Source of the DNA: Trichosphaerium sp. ATCC 40318
Taxonomy: Eukaryota > Discosea > Flabellinia > Trichosidae
Direction: 5' to 3'
NCBI GenBank assembly: GCA_038496445.1
Contig: JALMLS010000052.1
Span: 62,001-126,000, forward strand
DNA length: 64,000 bases
Shown here: in pieces, positions 52,920-64,000 of the stretch
How the letters are laid out: each line of letters begins with the position of its first letter
How positions within the stretch are numbered: position 1 is the first letter of the stretch
Program-made: the position numbers and the translations under genes
Notes under the pieces: model-generated
The model's input: the letters and a program-made list of their open reading frames with translations, nothing else
What the model was told of the DNA's origin: nothing
Database searches by the model: none

Positions 52920-55306
52920 TCAGTTCTTCTTTATGATCATCTGTTTCCACACTTTCTCTGTGGTATTGAATGTGAGGATACAAGACTTATCTCCTTTACA
53001 AGTAACATAGAGCACGTCATCTACAGCAATATGAGACATGCAAGAAAACAGAAATACATTCATGTATTACCTTTAAAAGCCAAGCCACTTGGTTCTGTAA
53101 GACTCCTATCTGGTGGCCCAGGTACAGCATTGATAGTGCCAGAAACTAAGTCTATACATTTTACTTTGCCATTAAATGTATCAGCAACAAAAACAATTCC
53201 ATTTTCATCATCACATGACAACCCCATTGGATGTTGGAGTTTACTTTCAGCTAGGATAGTGATAAGTTAGTATGTTGATATAATGTGGCTAGTAATTAGC
53301 CAATAGATACGTTAGAGCTAACTATCATTGAAAAAAAACAAAGAGACGTTTCTCTTTTACCTAGGATTCCATCAACATCACCAAATGCGAATAAATTTCT
53401 CTGGTTTCCTTTATCCCCTCCTGCAATAGTTTCACATGTATCATTACCAAAATTAACAACCTAGCATGTTCAAGTTAACAACTTTAGTAAGGAAATAATG
53501 CTACCACATCTGGTTCCAACGCACACGTATTGAGCTTGACTCACTATCTGCAACATAAACACGTTTTTCTTTTTCAGATACTGTTAATCCACTCGGTTGT
53601 GCCCAATTAGATAATCGTATGTTTGCTCCATTTGTAGCAGCCTCAACACCCTTTTCGAAATAGTTAAGCAAAGAATACACGGTCGAAACCGAAAAAAGCG
53701 TACCGAGCCACTTATCTTCTTAGCCATACCATTGGCTGTGTCAAAAACCCACAATTGATGCACACCAGCCATAGCTATCAATAACAATACACCACTTTTA
53801 CTTATCCATTTAAAATCACGTGACATCACCTCTTCACAAATTATGGAACGTGGGAGCTCTACTATATCCCATGGAGATGCAATTGGTTGTTCTATACCAC
53901 TTGATCCTCCTCTCAAATCATTACCTCTCTTTCCAGTACCTAAAACAGTGCTAACCTTAAACGATTCCTGTTAACAACATAATAAGTATTGAAGATTTGC
54001 CTTCTTTGCGTTCATGTCAATACATCTTATCGCATGATTACCAGCATCGCAAACGAATATTTTATCTCCTACTACACAAACACCTTGTGGGTTACCAAAA
54101 GCGCAGTCCTTTTTAAATGTTAGTTACGATGGAGTCCAAGTTTCCGGACCTGAAAACTCCCGTCTTTGAAACCTTGATTACCTCCAATAATTTGACTAGT
54201 TTCTGATTGTATATCAACGACAATCACTCTGAAATTACCACTATCCGATACAACTAACATATTTTTGTCTTTACTAGCAATACATAATTTTCCTGGGTAT
54301 CGGAGCTTCAATATATCGTTCACTAAGTGCCAATGTAAGTGACAAAAATCAAATAAAAAAAAGAACCATTGTTTTCTACAACACATCCACTATCTGTGCA
54401 CCTGAAGAAAATAATTAAAATTATGTGTTTTAAGGCATATGTACCATCCACTATTAGTACTAGTACTGGACAATAAACGCTTGCAAGCTTCTGATCTAAC
54501 ATCGAAGGTTTGATCTAGTTTAAAATACACCAAGGCATTTCGAACAATATTTACCAAAAAATCTGGTCTCAGTTCACCAGGATACATGAACAGTATATCA
54601 CCACTATCACTTGGACTAAGGATAACTATTAAATAATAAGCACATATCTAAGCCTAAAACCAAGTATTTGATGGCGACCTAAGTAAAAAAGAAGAAAATA
54701 CTGTTTTTTTCAACAACCAAAAGTGCACCTGTTGTTGGCCAACACTTTACGTTCAAAGCATCCCAAAGGCTTCTTTCCCTATCATTTATTACGTAGTAAT
54801 TTATTCCATATTCTTTAACGAATTGCAAGACAGTAGAATCCATCTTCTCATGAGAAAACTTTGGAGAATGAACGCCAAAAACAACAACATCTTTGTTGCC
54901 TTCTAACGAAGAGAATACTTGCTTCCACGTGGGTATCATGTGCTAAAGTATGTTCAATACTGAATCTAGCTATTTTTAAGGTCGTACTAGGCAGTTAACG
55001 CAACATGACGACCAAAAGTCCAGTAGTACGAGTTTTCCTTTTAATGATTCGCATGGCTTGCTCACCCAGCCAAAAGAAGGCGATGACGATAACGGGAGAT
55101 CACTTTTAACGTTTGTTTGTTGTACACCGTTTACTTCTTCAAAATGACTTCGTATTAGGGTATCCGACGTATCTCTATACGCTGTGAGATGCTTTCAAGG
55201 AGTTTTAAACTACTTACGTGTCAAGCCTGTCTAATTTTGATAGCGAACGGCATAAAAACTGGCTACGAAGCGTAGAGAAACCGTTTTTGCCATTAAACCA
55301 ATCCAT
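52920..55306 (-). CDS. NHLRC2: NHLRC2-like: thioredoxin-like domain plus NHL beta-propeller
   Basis: Start ATG at 55306 (MDWFNGKNGFSTLRSQF) joins across a 43-nt intron to a thioredoxin-like domain: GKLVLLDFWSSCCVNC (CxxC-type active site with the extra Cys typical of NHLRC2), VVVFGVHSPKFSHEKMD, YYVINDRERSLWDALNVKCWPT. NHL repeats form a propeller: LVVSDSGNFRVIVVDI, HMIFVCDAG-like segments near 54060, and AESKLQHPMGLSCDDENG with FVADTFNGKVKCIDL and SLTEPSGLAFK near 53100-53250. The C-terminal beta-strand domain ends EKVWKQMIIKKN. Domain order matches animal NHLRC2, a cytosolic protein of unclear biochemical role. The region 54580-54720, where the thioredoxin domain meets the first NHL repeats, has less certain splice sites. 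Confidence 0.9.
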
Positions 55307-55433
55307 GGTTTCTTGTTGTAAAGTTTTGTCCGTTTTGGATGAGATTAAGTTAGGTTTGTATGAGAAAGGCGTGTCAAAAGACTATCTCTGGCACTTGACT
55401 AGAAAACCAACGCTTTAGATGAAGGCCAAATAG

Positions 55434-55715
55434 ATGCCGGATACCTACATTTTTGTTGGAAAAAATCGGGAATCAGTTACAATCACATGTATAGAAGACT
55501 GCGATGATATTGTTGATTCTGAATGTGGGAAAACAAATGTGTCTTTCTGCGCTTTGGGAAGCACTACAATGTTTTATTTAGATAGTACAGCTTCAGGAAT
55601 ATCACTTGACAGACGTATGTTTTCCAGGCTTATGTACTATTACCTGTTTGATGACACAATGTTAAAACTGACAGCAAGTTCACAATACAACAACAAAGAA
55701 CTTGTTTGCGAATGA
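55434..55715 (+). CDS. Possible small protein or exon, unknown
   Basis: An uninterrupted frame of 93 codons starts MPDTYIFVGKNRESVTITC and has paired cysteines (CIEDCDDIVDSECGKTNVSFC) and a Ser/Thr-rich middle (GSTTMFYLDSTASG). It looks more protein-like than random frames of similar size, but has no signal peptide, no known motif and no clear partner exon. Immediately downstream, the minus strand of 55720-55810 would encode a Thr/Pro stretch (PTLPPTIQPTT), so the locus could instead be a decayed minus-strand surface-protein gene. Confidence 0.3.
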   Translation: MPDTYIFVGKNRESVTITCIEDCDDIVDSECGKTNVSFCALGSTTMFYLDSTASGISLDRRMFSRLMYYYLFDDTMLKLTASSQYNNKELVCE

Positions 55716-56269
55716 TCCTGACACTGGTGCTGTTGTTGGAGGGATTGTTGATAGTAGAGTAGTAGGTTGTATTGTTGGTGGTAGAGTTGGTGATGGTGGA
55801 TGCTCGAACAGTTCTCCAAAATCCAGACCTAAAGATTCCTGATTAGACAGGAATAAGTGTTAACAAATAAAACCTTAAACCATGAGATGCTATTTACGCA
55901 CATGAAAGATGTAGAGAGTACAAATATGGAAATGGTGAAGTCGATAATAACTGCTTTCTCGCCACAAAAGTAAAATGTAGTAGTACACGGATATAGAATG
56001 TACTTATGAACACGTGTTCTACACAAACCTCAACTGTTTAATTTGTTTGTAAACAGAAACCCAATTTCAAAAGAAAAGCACGTGCAGCATGTAGCAATAA
56101 CACTACCCATACCAACTTTGTTCTCTTTTAAATTTACTAGGAGTTTGTATATTTGAAAGGCCTTTTATTTAGCCAATGATCTTGGATTTTGACTTTGGTG
56201 TTCATCAAACGTTTTTGTATTCTTTGTACAATCAAAGGTTGTTCCCACTATCTATCTAAAACCACAAAC
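55716..56269. other. Intergenic region with a possible Thr/Pro-rich relic
   Basis: The minus strand of about 55720-55810 reads as a Thr/Pro-rich stretch followed by a short hydrophobic end and stop, like the C-termini of nearby surface proteins. No upstream exons are evident. The remainder is AT-rich with no supported feature. Confidence 0.4.
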
Positions 56270-56870
56270 TCATTCGCACTCTTCACCATTACGGAAATTA
56301 CAGCGCTTCATCAATGACCCATCCTCATGCCACTGTTCATACTCTCCTTCTCGTTTTCCATTGATATAATGGCACTGCCTCTTCAATTGACCATTCTGAT
56401 GCCAGTGTTTGTACTCTCCTTCTAGTTTATCATTGATATAATAAGACTGCAGCATCAATTGGCCATTATAATGCCACCGTTTGTTCGCTCCTTCTTGTTT
56501 ATCATTGATATAGTTACACTGCCACTGCAATTGCCCGTTGTGATGCCAACGTTTGTACTCTCCTTCTCGTAAACCATTCGCATAACTGCTCTGCTCCATC
56601 AATTTCCCATTATCATACCAACGCTTGTACTCTCCTTCTTGTTTACCATCCACATAATTGCGCTGCTCAAACAATTGGCCATGGTTATGCCACCACTTGT
56701 TCTCTCCTTCTTGTTTATCATTGATATAGTTACACTGCCACTGCAATTGCCCGTTGTGATGCCAGTGTTTGTACTCTCCTTCTCGTTTACCATCCACATA
56801 ATTGCACTGCGCTTCCAAACGGCCATTCGTGTACCATCTCTTGTATTCTCCATTTTGCTTACCATGCAAC
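56270..56870 (-). repeat. 69-bp tandem repeat array inside the YwqK-like gene
   Basis: About nine units of 69 bp (23 codons). The segment at 56491-56549 recurs almost unchanged at 56716-56774, including GATATAGTTACACTGCCACT on the plus strand. The high DNA identity between non-adjacent units suggests recent unequal exchange or gene conversion. Confidence 0.8.
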
Positions 56871-57170
56871 CAATGCTCAGTCTAATATAGGAATAAACAA
56901 TGAAGAAAAAAAAAAGATGTCACTTTTTTTGGACAAATGCTAACATACCGCCATGTAGTAGAGAAATGTTTGTTTCCATTTTCCATGTTTTTTCAAGTCA
57001 CCATCAAACCTTGTCATCATTGCCGCCTGTTTCGAAAGAAGTGGCCAAATTAAATATGCTGATAGGTCTAAATCGATGATATCGAGTTGAATCTCAACTG
57101 GAAGTGCTAAAAGATGGCAATAATCTGATTCTACAGTAAATCTCTCTTTCCTGGCTGTTAGGTTCATCAT
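56270..57170 (-). CDS. YwqK/MORN-type repeat protein with near-identical repeats
   Basis: Two exons (57170-56949 and 56881-56270) encode 277 residues, the same length I infer for the paralogue at 1187-2156. The leader contains LPVEIQ, AYLIWPLLSKQAA and TRFDGDLKKHGKW, clearly homologous to the paralogue. Nine or so 23-residue repeats follow, of the type GEYKRWHHNGQLQWQCNYIN, ending NFRNGEECE. Unlike the paralogue, several repeats are almost identical at DNA level, pointing to recent unit duplication. No signal peptide or membrane span. The intron sits at a different position from that of the paralogue (after residue 74 rather than 105). The function is probably a lipid- or protein-binding scaffold. 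Confidence 0.82.
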
Positions 57171-57483
57171 TTTACTCTGTAAACTATGCGCTAGTATGTG
57201 GCACTGTATGTTGTTGAGAAGTGGCGACCTTGGAGTATAGTCAGCGTACAGTTAAATGATATTGAGTTCTCTGAACACGTATTATTAAATTGATGATTGT
57301 GCCATTACCGCAAGTTAAGATTCCGCAACACTGTCATATGTTTTGAAGAAAGGTAATGTTCGCTTGTTTACGATTACTTGGGGGTACTACGATACATTTA
57401 CCAAAATCAATTATGCCTTTTCAACTACACTAGTTTTGATGAATGGGTTTTATTGTTGAATGTGGGTTATCCCAGTTATGTAT
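57171..57483. other. Short intergenic region
   Basis: About 310 bases upstream of the YwqK-like gene and downstream of the LVIVD gene, both on the minus strand. No feature supported; it should hold the promoter of the YwqK-like gene. Confidence 0.45.
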
Positions 57484-60400
57484 TTAAACATTATAATGTG
57501 CCACTTGGTTACGTCTTCTACGTCTTGCAATACAAGCAAACAAACCAACAAGTGATACAACAATAACAATACCAGCAATTAGTAGAACATTGTGTTGAGA
57601 CCCAACAATCTTTGTTGTTGCGAAAGTACTTTTAACAGTAATCACGTGAGGTGTATCAGAACCAATAAGCTTATCTTCATAGTATATTTTGATAGGGAAA
57701 GATCCAGGCTTATCAATAGAGTATTTGACTACACAGAACATTAGAAGAAGAACAAGAAAAAGCGTTTGAGATCAAGTCGTGTTTTTTTTTTCCTTACCTT
57801 TGACAGAACCATCTTTTTGGAGCTCAGTGTGGAAAGTAGCTTCAGGTACTCCATTGTGAACATTAACAACCATGTTGCGAACAACAGTGTCACCGTTGGC
57901 GCCAACACCAACTAGAGTTTATGAGCGAAATGTAAAAGAATCTCGGTAGACGAATTTCTTCGTCAGAACTCTGCGTACCAAGTTTAAATGGGTAGTGTCC
58001 AGCGAAGGCATTGTTTGCCTTTACATTCAAAGTGTATGAGGATCCAGTCTTCTCGATGGAGTGTGAAAAGGCCTAATCGAAAAAATCAATGACAGAAAAA
58101 ACTAAAGGAGAGTGTTTCTTACGCTTGAAGGAAGACCTATTACACGAAGTGTGATATCATTTCTAGCAGCCTTGTTACCTCCTTTATCAAAAGAGAGGAC
58201 GTTGACTGTTGCTTTGCGTTCGCCTTTATTGTAAAGTTAGAAACCACAAGCAACGTTAACTATTTTCTTACCAGAATGTTCGCAAAAGTTCATTTCATCA
58301 CTGCTTGTCTTGATGTGGAACTCTGATGGGTTGAATTGGAACACGAACAATCCTGTGAAAAAATTGAAGGATTAGATTGTATAAACTATATTTGTTGTAG
58401 TCTAGTGGTTGTACCATTTTGGATATCATTAGAGATGATGTTACCACTTGGGAAGTATGGGTACAATGACCACTGACCATTGAAACCGCTTGAGTTTCCG
58501 TTGTATCCTGGAGCTGTATCAAGGAAACCAGCTTCGAACATCTCATTTGGTCTTGGGTCAGATACATCAAGAATACGAACACCAGCTTGGTAGTTAGATT
58601 GGAACACATGACCACCTATCAAAGAATGAGTTTTTCAAAAAAACCGAAAAAATCAGGAAAAAAAAACGGCATGTGTTTAGTGTCGTACCCAAAACGTAGT
58701 TGTTGTGTTGGCTTGATCTTGCGTTTTCGTGGTAATAGTATTGTGATTGACCTGGTTTTGCTTTTGGATCTTCTAGGTCAGAAACATCGAAAGTGTATGT
58801 ACGTCCAGTAGCACCAAGTTCGTCGTTCATAAATACAGTTTCTCTATCAGCTGTCACCCATCCTTGATGACAGTATGATACACCACCGTATCTGATTGTT
58901 CCAATAGTTTGGATATCTTGCTTGTTGGTGACATCTTTGATTGTCATACCGTATCCAGCATCAAAACAGAAGCAAATTTCTTTACCCTACAACTCAGTTT
59001 AGTTTTTGCTTATTAAAGTAGAAGAGATGGTGAAGGTTTTTCCTTTGTTTTTTCTTCCTTGTAAACGTACAGTGTATCTTGTATCAGGACCATTGTATAC
59101 CATACATTCGATATCGTGAGTGTATCGAGGACCTATTAGAATAGTTTAATGACTCATACTTTCGCAAATCAAAAACAACTTACTGTGGCAAGTGACGTAT
59201 TTTGGATCTTTAGGATCGTTAATATCTACAATGTAGATACCTCCACAGCTAGCGCCTGTAGCACCTACAATGTATGCATATCCTGTATCTTCATTGATGT
59301 AGATATTGTGAGAGTTCGTAAGGTCACGTGTGTAGTGAACATCTAAACAACAAAACAAATCAACAAAAAGCAGCAAAAAGACAAAAAACCAACAAAAAAA
59401 TGCTGGGTTAAACTCTTGCCTGGTTCCAACTTTTGAGGAGGATTAGAGATTGTTCTGAGTCTACCAAGATCAAATACTTGCATACCGTGGTCTATTTTGA
59501 TATCAAGTTAGCATGATAGCAAATGAGGATGGAATAAAACAAAAAACGTGTACCTCTAGATTCAGCAATGATAAACACGTGATCTTTGAAAACCTTGGCA
59601 TCTCTCCAAGTTACAGAAGCTAGAAAAGCCATTAATACGACATAATGTATTATTCACGCCGATATACGAAGAGAATTCCAAACACTGGGAAAAAGACGAA
59701 GTATAACAACAACGCTGTACGTACTTGTAGCAGTATCGATGTATGCAGTGTAAACAGGGTTAGCAGGATCAGTAATATCAACAAAAGCTGTTCCTGATGT
59801 CTGACAGACAATAGCCCATTCGCGACCGTTACTGTCAGTCCAGCCCCAAATATCATTACCACGTGTACCGCCCATTCTACGTTTAAAGTCAGTTTATGGT
59901 TTGGCTTATTTTTACGTACTGTGTATGGGATAGCTGGCTTATGAGTTTGATATTATCGGAGCATTGATAGATCTTTCCTCCAGCAGTGCATTCGGCTGCT
60001 TTAGCACCGTTATGTTCAGCTTCTTTTGCAATACCGCAAGACAACTCAAACTTAAACTTTGGTTCAGCGATCGTAGCATTGTTATCCCTATAATTTTACA
60101 TGAGCACGTGATTAATACTAGTAACTACTGTTAACGTACCATTTATCTTTTGGAATGATTGTAAACTCAGCTGACTCACCAGCAGTGGCGGTTGTTAGAC
60201 CTATTTTTGTTGGTTAAGAAAAAGTCACTTCTAGAAACTAAGAGCGTACCTTTGCCTACAGCTTTGGTGTGTTGTACAGATATTTCTTGAGATTCTTTTG
60301 GTGTGACTCCATATAGATGCATCTTCCAGTAGTTAAGGGTACCTTGGAATTCGTTCTTGACTCCATCAAATACAGACAAGACCCATTCACCTAAAACCTC

Positions 60401-61659
60401 GATTAGCTTTAAGTCATTCGACAAAGCATTTCTTACCGTTTGGATCAAGTCCCTTAAATGCTTCCAAAGCTTCCTTTGGTTGGTAGATACCCTGGATCGG
60501 TTTACGTTCAAGGTGGTGTGATCTCTTGGTGCCCAAATCGCGGAAAATCTCATTGGAACATACTAAGCAAAGTTCGTAAGTCACGTGACCAAAGAAAAGT
60601 TAAACGGTACCAGATTGGATATTCTTCTCAGCGTGGTCACTCAAAGTGATCCAATAGAAACCAGAAGGAGAGCAGTCAGGTCTAGCAAAGATTAAGAACA
60701 CCGCGAAGAAGATACCAAAGCAGATTTGTTTTGAAGGCGACGATAGATGTTCCGCTTCAATCAAACTCTTTTTTGGACGGAGAAACGTACTTGTTAACTA
60801 AAGTCACTTTTTTTCCGTTGTGTTCGAGAGTTATTGTTAGATCACCAACAGATCCTTTACACCCATAGTTAGCTATACAAAAAGGTAATGGCGATGCTAC
60901 ATACCGTGGTCAACTACCAATTCTAATTCAATACGATCCAATTTTCCTGTGAGTCCTTTTACGTTTGAAACATCGGATACTTTGGTATCTTCTGAAACAC
61001 TGTTTTACAAAAAAATGGAGGTGAGTTTGTTGGAAAAAAAAATATTGTTGTAGGAAATTTCTTACCTGACGTAAGGGTTGTTGTATGACGACCAACGTAA
61101 TGCTAATAAGGGGGATAGGTTAGAAGTGTGTACTAACGTTTAGCAAGTCCAAATGCGTACAGTTAGGAAGGCACATGTGAAGGTTGTGGATGCCACAAAT
61201 TTCATCTACGAAGCAGGTCAGCTTTCACGTGCTTTACAAAAAAATTGTAAAACTCTTCGTACCTTGCGTCTTTTTTGACTTTACCTCTTCGAACACCTCA
61301 TGTAAATGCGCTTTTACAAAGTGATGGCACTAAGCGAAAGTTTTGTCACGTGACGTTATAATTACCAAAACAACAAAAAAAAAAGCCGGAAACGAGCGAT
61401 TTCGGTTCTAGAGCGTGCCGAAAGGTTCAGCTATCTAGATGATGAATTAACGTACCTTGTACTTCAAGGCGTTATCAAGTTCATCGCATAGAACGTTTAA
61501 TGACTCAGCTGTTACTGCTTCATCTTCTTTGCTATCTGCGAACGCCTGAGTGTATGCTACAAGCCATTTACATGTAACACAGCTCTCAGCCTCTTTAGGG
61601 TATTGAGGTAACGCGAATACAACGCATAAAGCCACAAGGATTAGAGCCAAGCAGCGCAT
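57484..61659 (-). CDS. Saposin-B / P-domain / LVIVD-repeat type I membrane protein
   Basis: Signal peptide MRCLALILVALCVVFA starts at 61659. A complete saposin-B module follows, across three exons with all six Cys: ESCVTCKWLVAYTQAF, LNVLCDELDNAL, KCHHFVKAHLHEVFEE and DEICGIHNLHMC. Next is a region like the P (Homo B) domain of proprotein convertases, VKGLTGKLDRIELELVVDH to NGEWVLSVFDGVKNEFQGTL plus NYWKMHLYG, with no protease domain. The main body (about 59880-58390) is an LVIVD / choice-of-anchor-B propeller: GGTRGNDIWGWTDSNGREWA, AFVDITDPANPVY, LTNSHNIYINEDTGYAYIVG, IYIVDINDPKDPKYV, SYCHQGWVTADRETVFMND and GVRILDVSDPRP. Beta-sandwich regions lead to one transmembrane span (VLLIAGIVIVVSLVGLFACI) and a short tail RRRRRNQVAHYNV. 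It is probably a surface adhesion or lipid-interacting protein. Confidence 0.82.
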
Positions 61660-62399
61660 GTTGGGTTGAACTTTCAAATAACTGTTCCAAGCAAGTTTTA
61701 GTTTGACCGTATTTTTGGTCAAGGTGTAAACCACGTGATATTTGTTTTTTCCAAAAGTGATAATTTGATGTGTTTGCAAGCACCCTTCTCCGTAGTGGGT
61801 ACAAGTTTGTCTACTCTGTATGTAATTCAAATGGAGGACATCTATCACATAGACAATAACACAAATTTTGAAACTCAAGCAAGATTAGTCGATATAACCG
61901 CACGAAAGATAGATGTGTTAACGGCGTCTAAAAATCACGGGTAATATTTTTCTCCTACGAACCACAGATCTCTTCTTAGTTTATGCTATCAATAGTGTAC
62001 CATAAACGTTCCTTCATTGCAACGACAACGTCAATCCAAATAATGACTTCAAGCCACTTGTGTAGGATAGTCAATCCCTCGAGCCCACACACTGTTGATT
62101 AGTCCAAACGGTTTTATGCGTTGTTACATTCCGTTCGTAACCTGAAGAGTATTTAAAATATTGTTAGTAGACAAAGTTGACCAAAAATGCGCTCGAGTCT
62201 ATGTAAAACCTCAAAAACATTTATGAGGGAAAAAAAATGTTGTTGCAACTTTTTGCTACACTACAAACCAGGTTCGATACGACCAATTACATAAAAGGGC
62301 GATTATAAAGATTACTTATATAACAACCTCAGCACGCTATAATCGAAACTTAATGCAATTCAAAAAAAAAATACAACGTGATTTGTGTTAGTTGATTTA
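61660..62399. other. Intergenic region between two minus-strand genes
   Basis: About 740 bases with no supported gene. It should contain the promoter of the SapB-LVIVD gene at the left and the 3' end of the hydrolase transcript at the right. Confidence 0.5.
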
Positions 62400-64000
62400 C
62401 TAATCGTGTACACAAGATGCCATTGTACAAGGATCGCACTGAGAAGTGTGCGTGTCAATATCAACTTTGCCAGTTCCCTAATTAGGTTAGAAAAAGCTGG
62501 GATTTACAAAAAAACAAAGAGTACCACTGGGAATTGTGTTGTATCTGTAATATACTTCAATGCACTGCAATCATCGTTGAGTTTTCCTTGAGCAAATGCT
62601 GTAACTGCGCCAGCCATGAATGCTCTGTATGCGCTATAATCAGCATCTTTGTTAGGGTTTGACGAACATATCAGCTCTAAACACAAAACATAAGAAATAA
62701 CCAAACAAAGGCAATGGTAAGTTTTCTTTCAACGGAAAAATAAATGTCAAATCAAAATGACATTAAAACAAGTTGGTTTTGAAATTTTGATTCTTCTTTA
62801 GGCTTACTGTCTGGTCCAAGCCAAAATGGATCCAAAAAGTCGCCGTGTCCCCTATATTACTTGTTAACAAAGGCTTCATTGACGAGCAAAAAGAAATACT
62901 GAAAAAAAAAAGGGAAACAAAACGACATACCATTCAGTTGCGTTCAGAGACCAGATAGGGCAATGCATTGCATTAAAAAACCGTGGGAAGTTCTTTGTTT
63001 TTGGCGCGCATGCAGGGAACATGCCATTTAAAGGTACAGGACCATATCCTTTAGAAAAGGTGTTAGTTTTACATAAAGCTATTTTGCTGCCTTGTCACTT
63101 TGTTACGCATTAAAAAAAACGACATGAGGTTCCCTAAAAGCGTACCACTTCCCAAAACCAACGTAGGTATTGTAAAATTAACCATCTGTGGTGGATGAAT
63201 GACATAGTAAGGTAAAATACCCCAAGGATCTTCACCGTCAACTGGATCAAGTAATATCGCTGCTTTTATGCCCTGACATCCGTCTTGTAATAGTCTTATA
63301 GCCTACAAAAAAGGTTAAAAATAATTTTCCAAAAATCACGTGACTGGACGCGAGATTTGGGAACTAAAATAAAAAAAGCAAAGTACCATTTTTCCTCCAG
63401 CTGAGTGACCTCCGATTGCCAGACGCGTAAAATCTGCAACTACAGCGTTTCCTGTGTTTTGTTGAGTGTATGCATCAATATTATCTCTACACCACTCCAT
63501 TACTTTCTCGGTATTGAAAGCAACCTTGTCAAAAGGTAACGAAGGGAAAGTATAAATACCAACCTACAAGAAAATAAATAAATAAAAACGGTAAATTATT
63601 TCCTCCGCGTTACGTTCACGTGTAAAATAACGATAAATGGTCTGAAAGTGTATTGTTAGGTCTTGTATGCACTCGCAGACTCAACCCAAGCCTTTGTTCA
63701 CACAGTCGAACAATTTTTTCGAAACGACAAAAAATACGGGTACTTTTTGTCATCGAAATGGCGTATCCACTACGTACCACTATGAATCCATGAGATGTGA
63801 CTTGGTTCATAAATTCGGTATAAGCGCTTACAGGGACATTTCCCGCCTAGTTTGAGCGTCAGAGCTATTTAATTAAAGCTTTTCTAAACTAGAAGAAATG
63901 TCGTCACGTACAAAAGCTGTAACTAAAATAATGATTGGATATTTTCCCGGTTCAGTTGGCACTGTGACTTCAATATCGTACACCAATCCCTTTAAAAGAG
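62400..64000 (-). CDS. Alpha/beta hydrolase, chlorophyllase / PAF-acetylhydrolase-like (5' end beyond window)
   Basis: The gene enters from the right edge, so its N-terminus is missing. The first visible part (near 63990-63890) reads GLVYDIEVTVPTEPGKYPII, typical of the first strands of this fold. Then come FPSLPFDKVAFN, MEWCRDNIDAY and DFTRLAIGGHSAGGKM with the nucleophilic elbow GHSAGG. AILLDPVDGEDPWG supplies the likely catalytic Asp, VNFTIPTLVLGSGYG follows, and EWGHGDFLD supplies the catalytic His. The C-terminal part has CSSNPNKDADYSAYRAFMAG and AFAQGKLNDDCSALKYI. The last exon ends DPCTMASCVHD with TAG at 62402-62400. The triad is complete. The family hydrolyses esters of lipids, phospholipids or pigments; the substrate cannot be assigned. 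Confidence 0.82.

Noticed and set aside
52788-53270. 160-codon plus-strand frame
   Set aside because: It is antisense to the NHL-repeat exons of NHLRC2, which match the family on the minus strand.

Overview
The window is nuclear DNA of an AT-rich, gene-dense, intron-rich eukaryote, most likely a free-living protist. Almost every gene is cut into many exons by very short GT-AG introns, mostly about 35-80 nt. These introns share an unusual donor, GTACGT/GTACGC/GTACGA, instead of the common GTAAGT. The gene mix (frizzled-like receptor, bacterial-style thioester alpha-2-macroglobulin, G8/beta-helix protein, YwqK-type repeat proteins) fits an amoeboid protist such as an amoebozoan or heterolobosean, but I cannot name a species. 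TAA, TAG and TGA all act as stops.

Layout: 1187-2156 (+) is a YwqK/MORN-like repeat protein, with a paralogue at 56270-57170 (-). 2372-10236 (-) is a large SPRY plus alpha-2-macroglobulin fusion. 11359-12660 (-) is a GPI-type Thr/Pro-rich surface protein. 14281-17046 (-) is DNAJC2/zuotin and 17312-19754 (+) an STE20-like kinase. 20211-22106 (+) is a C-type-lectin-like mucin receptor, and 22447-23912 (-) an unknown GPI-type protein. 24960-26580 (+) is a retinol-dehydrogenase-like SDR. 26783-29882 (-) is ClpB/Hsp104 and 30639-37255 (+) an ABCC transporter. 38134-40785 (-) is an Rrp6-like exonuclease carrying a RIG-I/MDA5-type C-terminal zinc domain. 40926-41396 (-) is a small, probably mitochondrial membrane protein. 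41599-42588 (-) is a Cys-rich secreted protein, 43312-45599 (+) a frizzled-like 7TM protein, and 46344-52519 (+) a CBM-G8-beta-helix secreted protein. 52920-55306 (-) is NHLRC2, 57484-61659 (-) a saposin B / P-domain / LVIVD-repeat membrane protein, and 62400-64000 (-) an alpha/beta hydrolase that runs off the window.

There is no operon-like logic. Housekeeping genes (DNAJC2, ClpB, NHLRC2, SDR, ABCC, exonuclease) alternate with lineage-specific secreted and surface proteins. Many of the latter have signal peptides, Thr/Pro stalks, GPI signals or single membrane spans. Three gene-poor stretches carry old dispersed repeats, one of which has a hAT-like transposon end.

The strongest candidate for an undescribed system is the 575-residue DEDD exonuclease fused to an RLR-type RNA-sensing domain. 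Its 13 inferred exons join with consistent phase and no stop. Next come the SPRY-alpha-2-macroglobulin fusion with its low-complexity polybasic bait region, and the SapB-P-LVIVD membrane protein. All exon structures were deduced by eye from reading frame, splice signals and family similarity, so individual junctions may be off.
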